Below, piece after piece: positions 63,611-64,000 of a stretch of 64,000 nt of DNA; position 1 is the stretch's first letter; each line of letters starts with the position of its first letter. The translations under genes were made by a program, and so were the position numbers. The notes beneath the pieces were generated by a model. The model searched no databases. It was given only the letters and a program-made list of their open reading frames with translations, and was not told the origin of the DNA. This DNA is from Vibrio algarum (lineage in GTDB: Bacteria; Pseudomonadota; Gammaproteobacteria; Enterobacterales; Vibrionaceae), in assembly GCF_028204155.1 (NCBI RefSeq), contig NZ_JAQLOI010000001.1:1302001-1366000 (forward strand). Reading direction: 5' to 3'.

Positions 63611-64000
63611 ATGTGTGGTATTGTTGGAATCGTGGGTACAACTCCTGTCAATCAGTCAATTTATGATGCATTGACTGTATTGCAGCATCGTGGCCAAGAT
63701 GCAGCTGGTATTGTTACCATAGAAAGCAATCGTTTTCGTTTACGGAAAGCGAACGGTTTAGTTAGAGATGTGTTTGAAGCGAAGCATATGCAACGCCTTC
63801 AGGGAAACGTGGGTATTGGTCACGTTCGTTATCCAACGGCGGGAAGTTCTAGTGCGTCTGAAGCACAACCATTTTATGTAAACTCGCCATTTGGTATTAC
63901 TTTGGCGCACAACGGCAATTTAACAAATGCAGCTGAGATTCGCGAAAAGCTATTTGAAAAAGATCGTCGCCATGTAAACACTACTTCGGATTCGGAAGTA
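63611..64000 (+). CDS. purF: PurF, amidophosphoribosyltransferase (3' truncated by window edge)
   Basis: The first 130 codons are open to the window end. The N-terminal nucleophile C2 (MCGIVGIVG), LQHRGQDAAGIVT, GIGHVRYPTAGSSSASEAQP and LAHNGNLTNA mark the Ntn glutamine amidotransferase domain. It makes phosphoribosylamine, the first step of purine synthesis. The PRPP-binding domain lies beyond the window. TGAGGG precedes the ATG. Confidence 0.97.
   Translation, partial: MCGIVGIVGTTPVNQSIYDALTVLQHRGQDAAGIVTIESNRFRLRKANGLVRDVFEAKHMQRLQGNVGIGHVRYPTAGSSSASEAQPFYVNSPFGITLAHNGNLTNAAEIREKLFEKDRRHVNTTSDSEV

Noticed and set aside
1..64000. Genomic island, prophage, defence or toxin-antitoxin system
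   Set aside because: Every substantial gene is a recognisable core gene in expected order. There is no integrase, tRNA-adjacent insertion, composition shift or cluster of unknown genes beyond the two 144-bp elements.

Overview
The window is a 64-kb piece of a gammaproteobacterial chromosome, almost certainly from the Vibrionaceae and most likely Vibrio. The reasons are the gene order (fliI to flhB, flhAFG, fliA, cheYZAB, parC, parP, cheW, then ccmA-I), the polar-organiser gene hubP/fimV between asd and truA, tandem fadL genes beside an ECF sigma/DUF3379 pair and fadIJ, and protein sequences close to Vibrio and E. coli homologues. It is nearly all core genome. I see no rRNA or tRNA gene, CRISPR array, prophage, integron or complete insertion sequence.

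Layout: (1) 1-21.7 kb is a co-directional flagellar and chemotaxis block. It encodes the export ATPase (partial), hook-length control, C-ring and export gate, then the polar number/place regulators FlhF and FlhG, sigma-28, CheY/Z/A/B, the array-positioning proteins ParC and ParP, CheW and a DUF2802 protein, and ends at a strong terminator. Two near-identical sigma-54-type promoters precede fliK and flhA. (2) 21.9-29 kb is the cytochrome c maturation operon ccmABCDEFGHI, with ccmB frameshifted. (3) 29-38.7 kb covers lipid handling: mlaA, two fadL-type outer-membrane channels, an ECF sigma factor with its DUF3379 partner, and fadIJ with a FadR-type operator. (4) 38.8-47.7 kb holds a frameshifted M16 peptidase, sixA, smrB, prmB, aroC, epmC, yfcL and glgA. 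(5) 47.9-53.7 kb holds mnmC, fabB (whose 3' UTR should carry the FarS sRNA), pdxB and asd. (6) 54-64 kb holds the giant repetitive hubP, then truA, accD, folC, dedD, cvpA behind a PurR box, and the start of purF.

Two themes link distant genes. The first is pole organisation: HubP, FlhF, FlhG, ParC, ParP and CheA are all here. A short acidic amphipathic motif of the type S-Q-D-E-h-x-x-L-L, known as the CheY-docking peptide of FliM and CheZ, recurs three times in CheA (which has no recognisable P2 domain) and, less perfectly, in HubP and ParP. The second is fatty-acid homeostasis: FadR-type sites at fadI and a fadL gene, plus fabB with its 3' UTR sRNA.

The main oddities are three reading-frame anomalies at homopolymer runs (fliO/fliP, ccmB, M16 peptidase), and a pair of 144-bp MITE-like elements with about 10-bp target duplications, one of which splits the glgA terminator hairpin. 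No wholly new multi-gene system was found; the motif network is the best lead.
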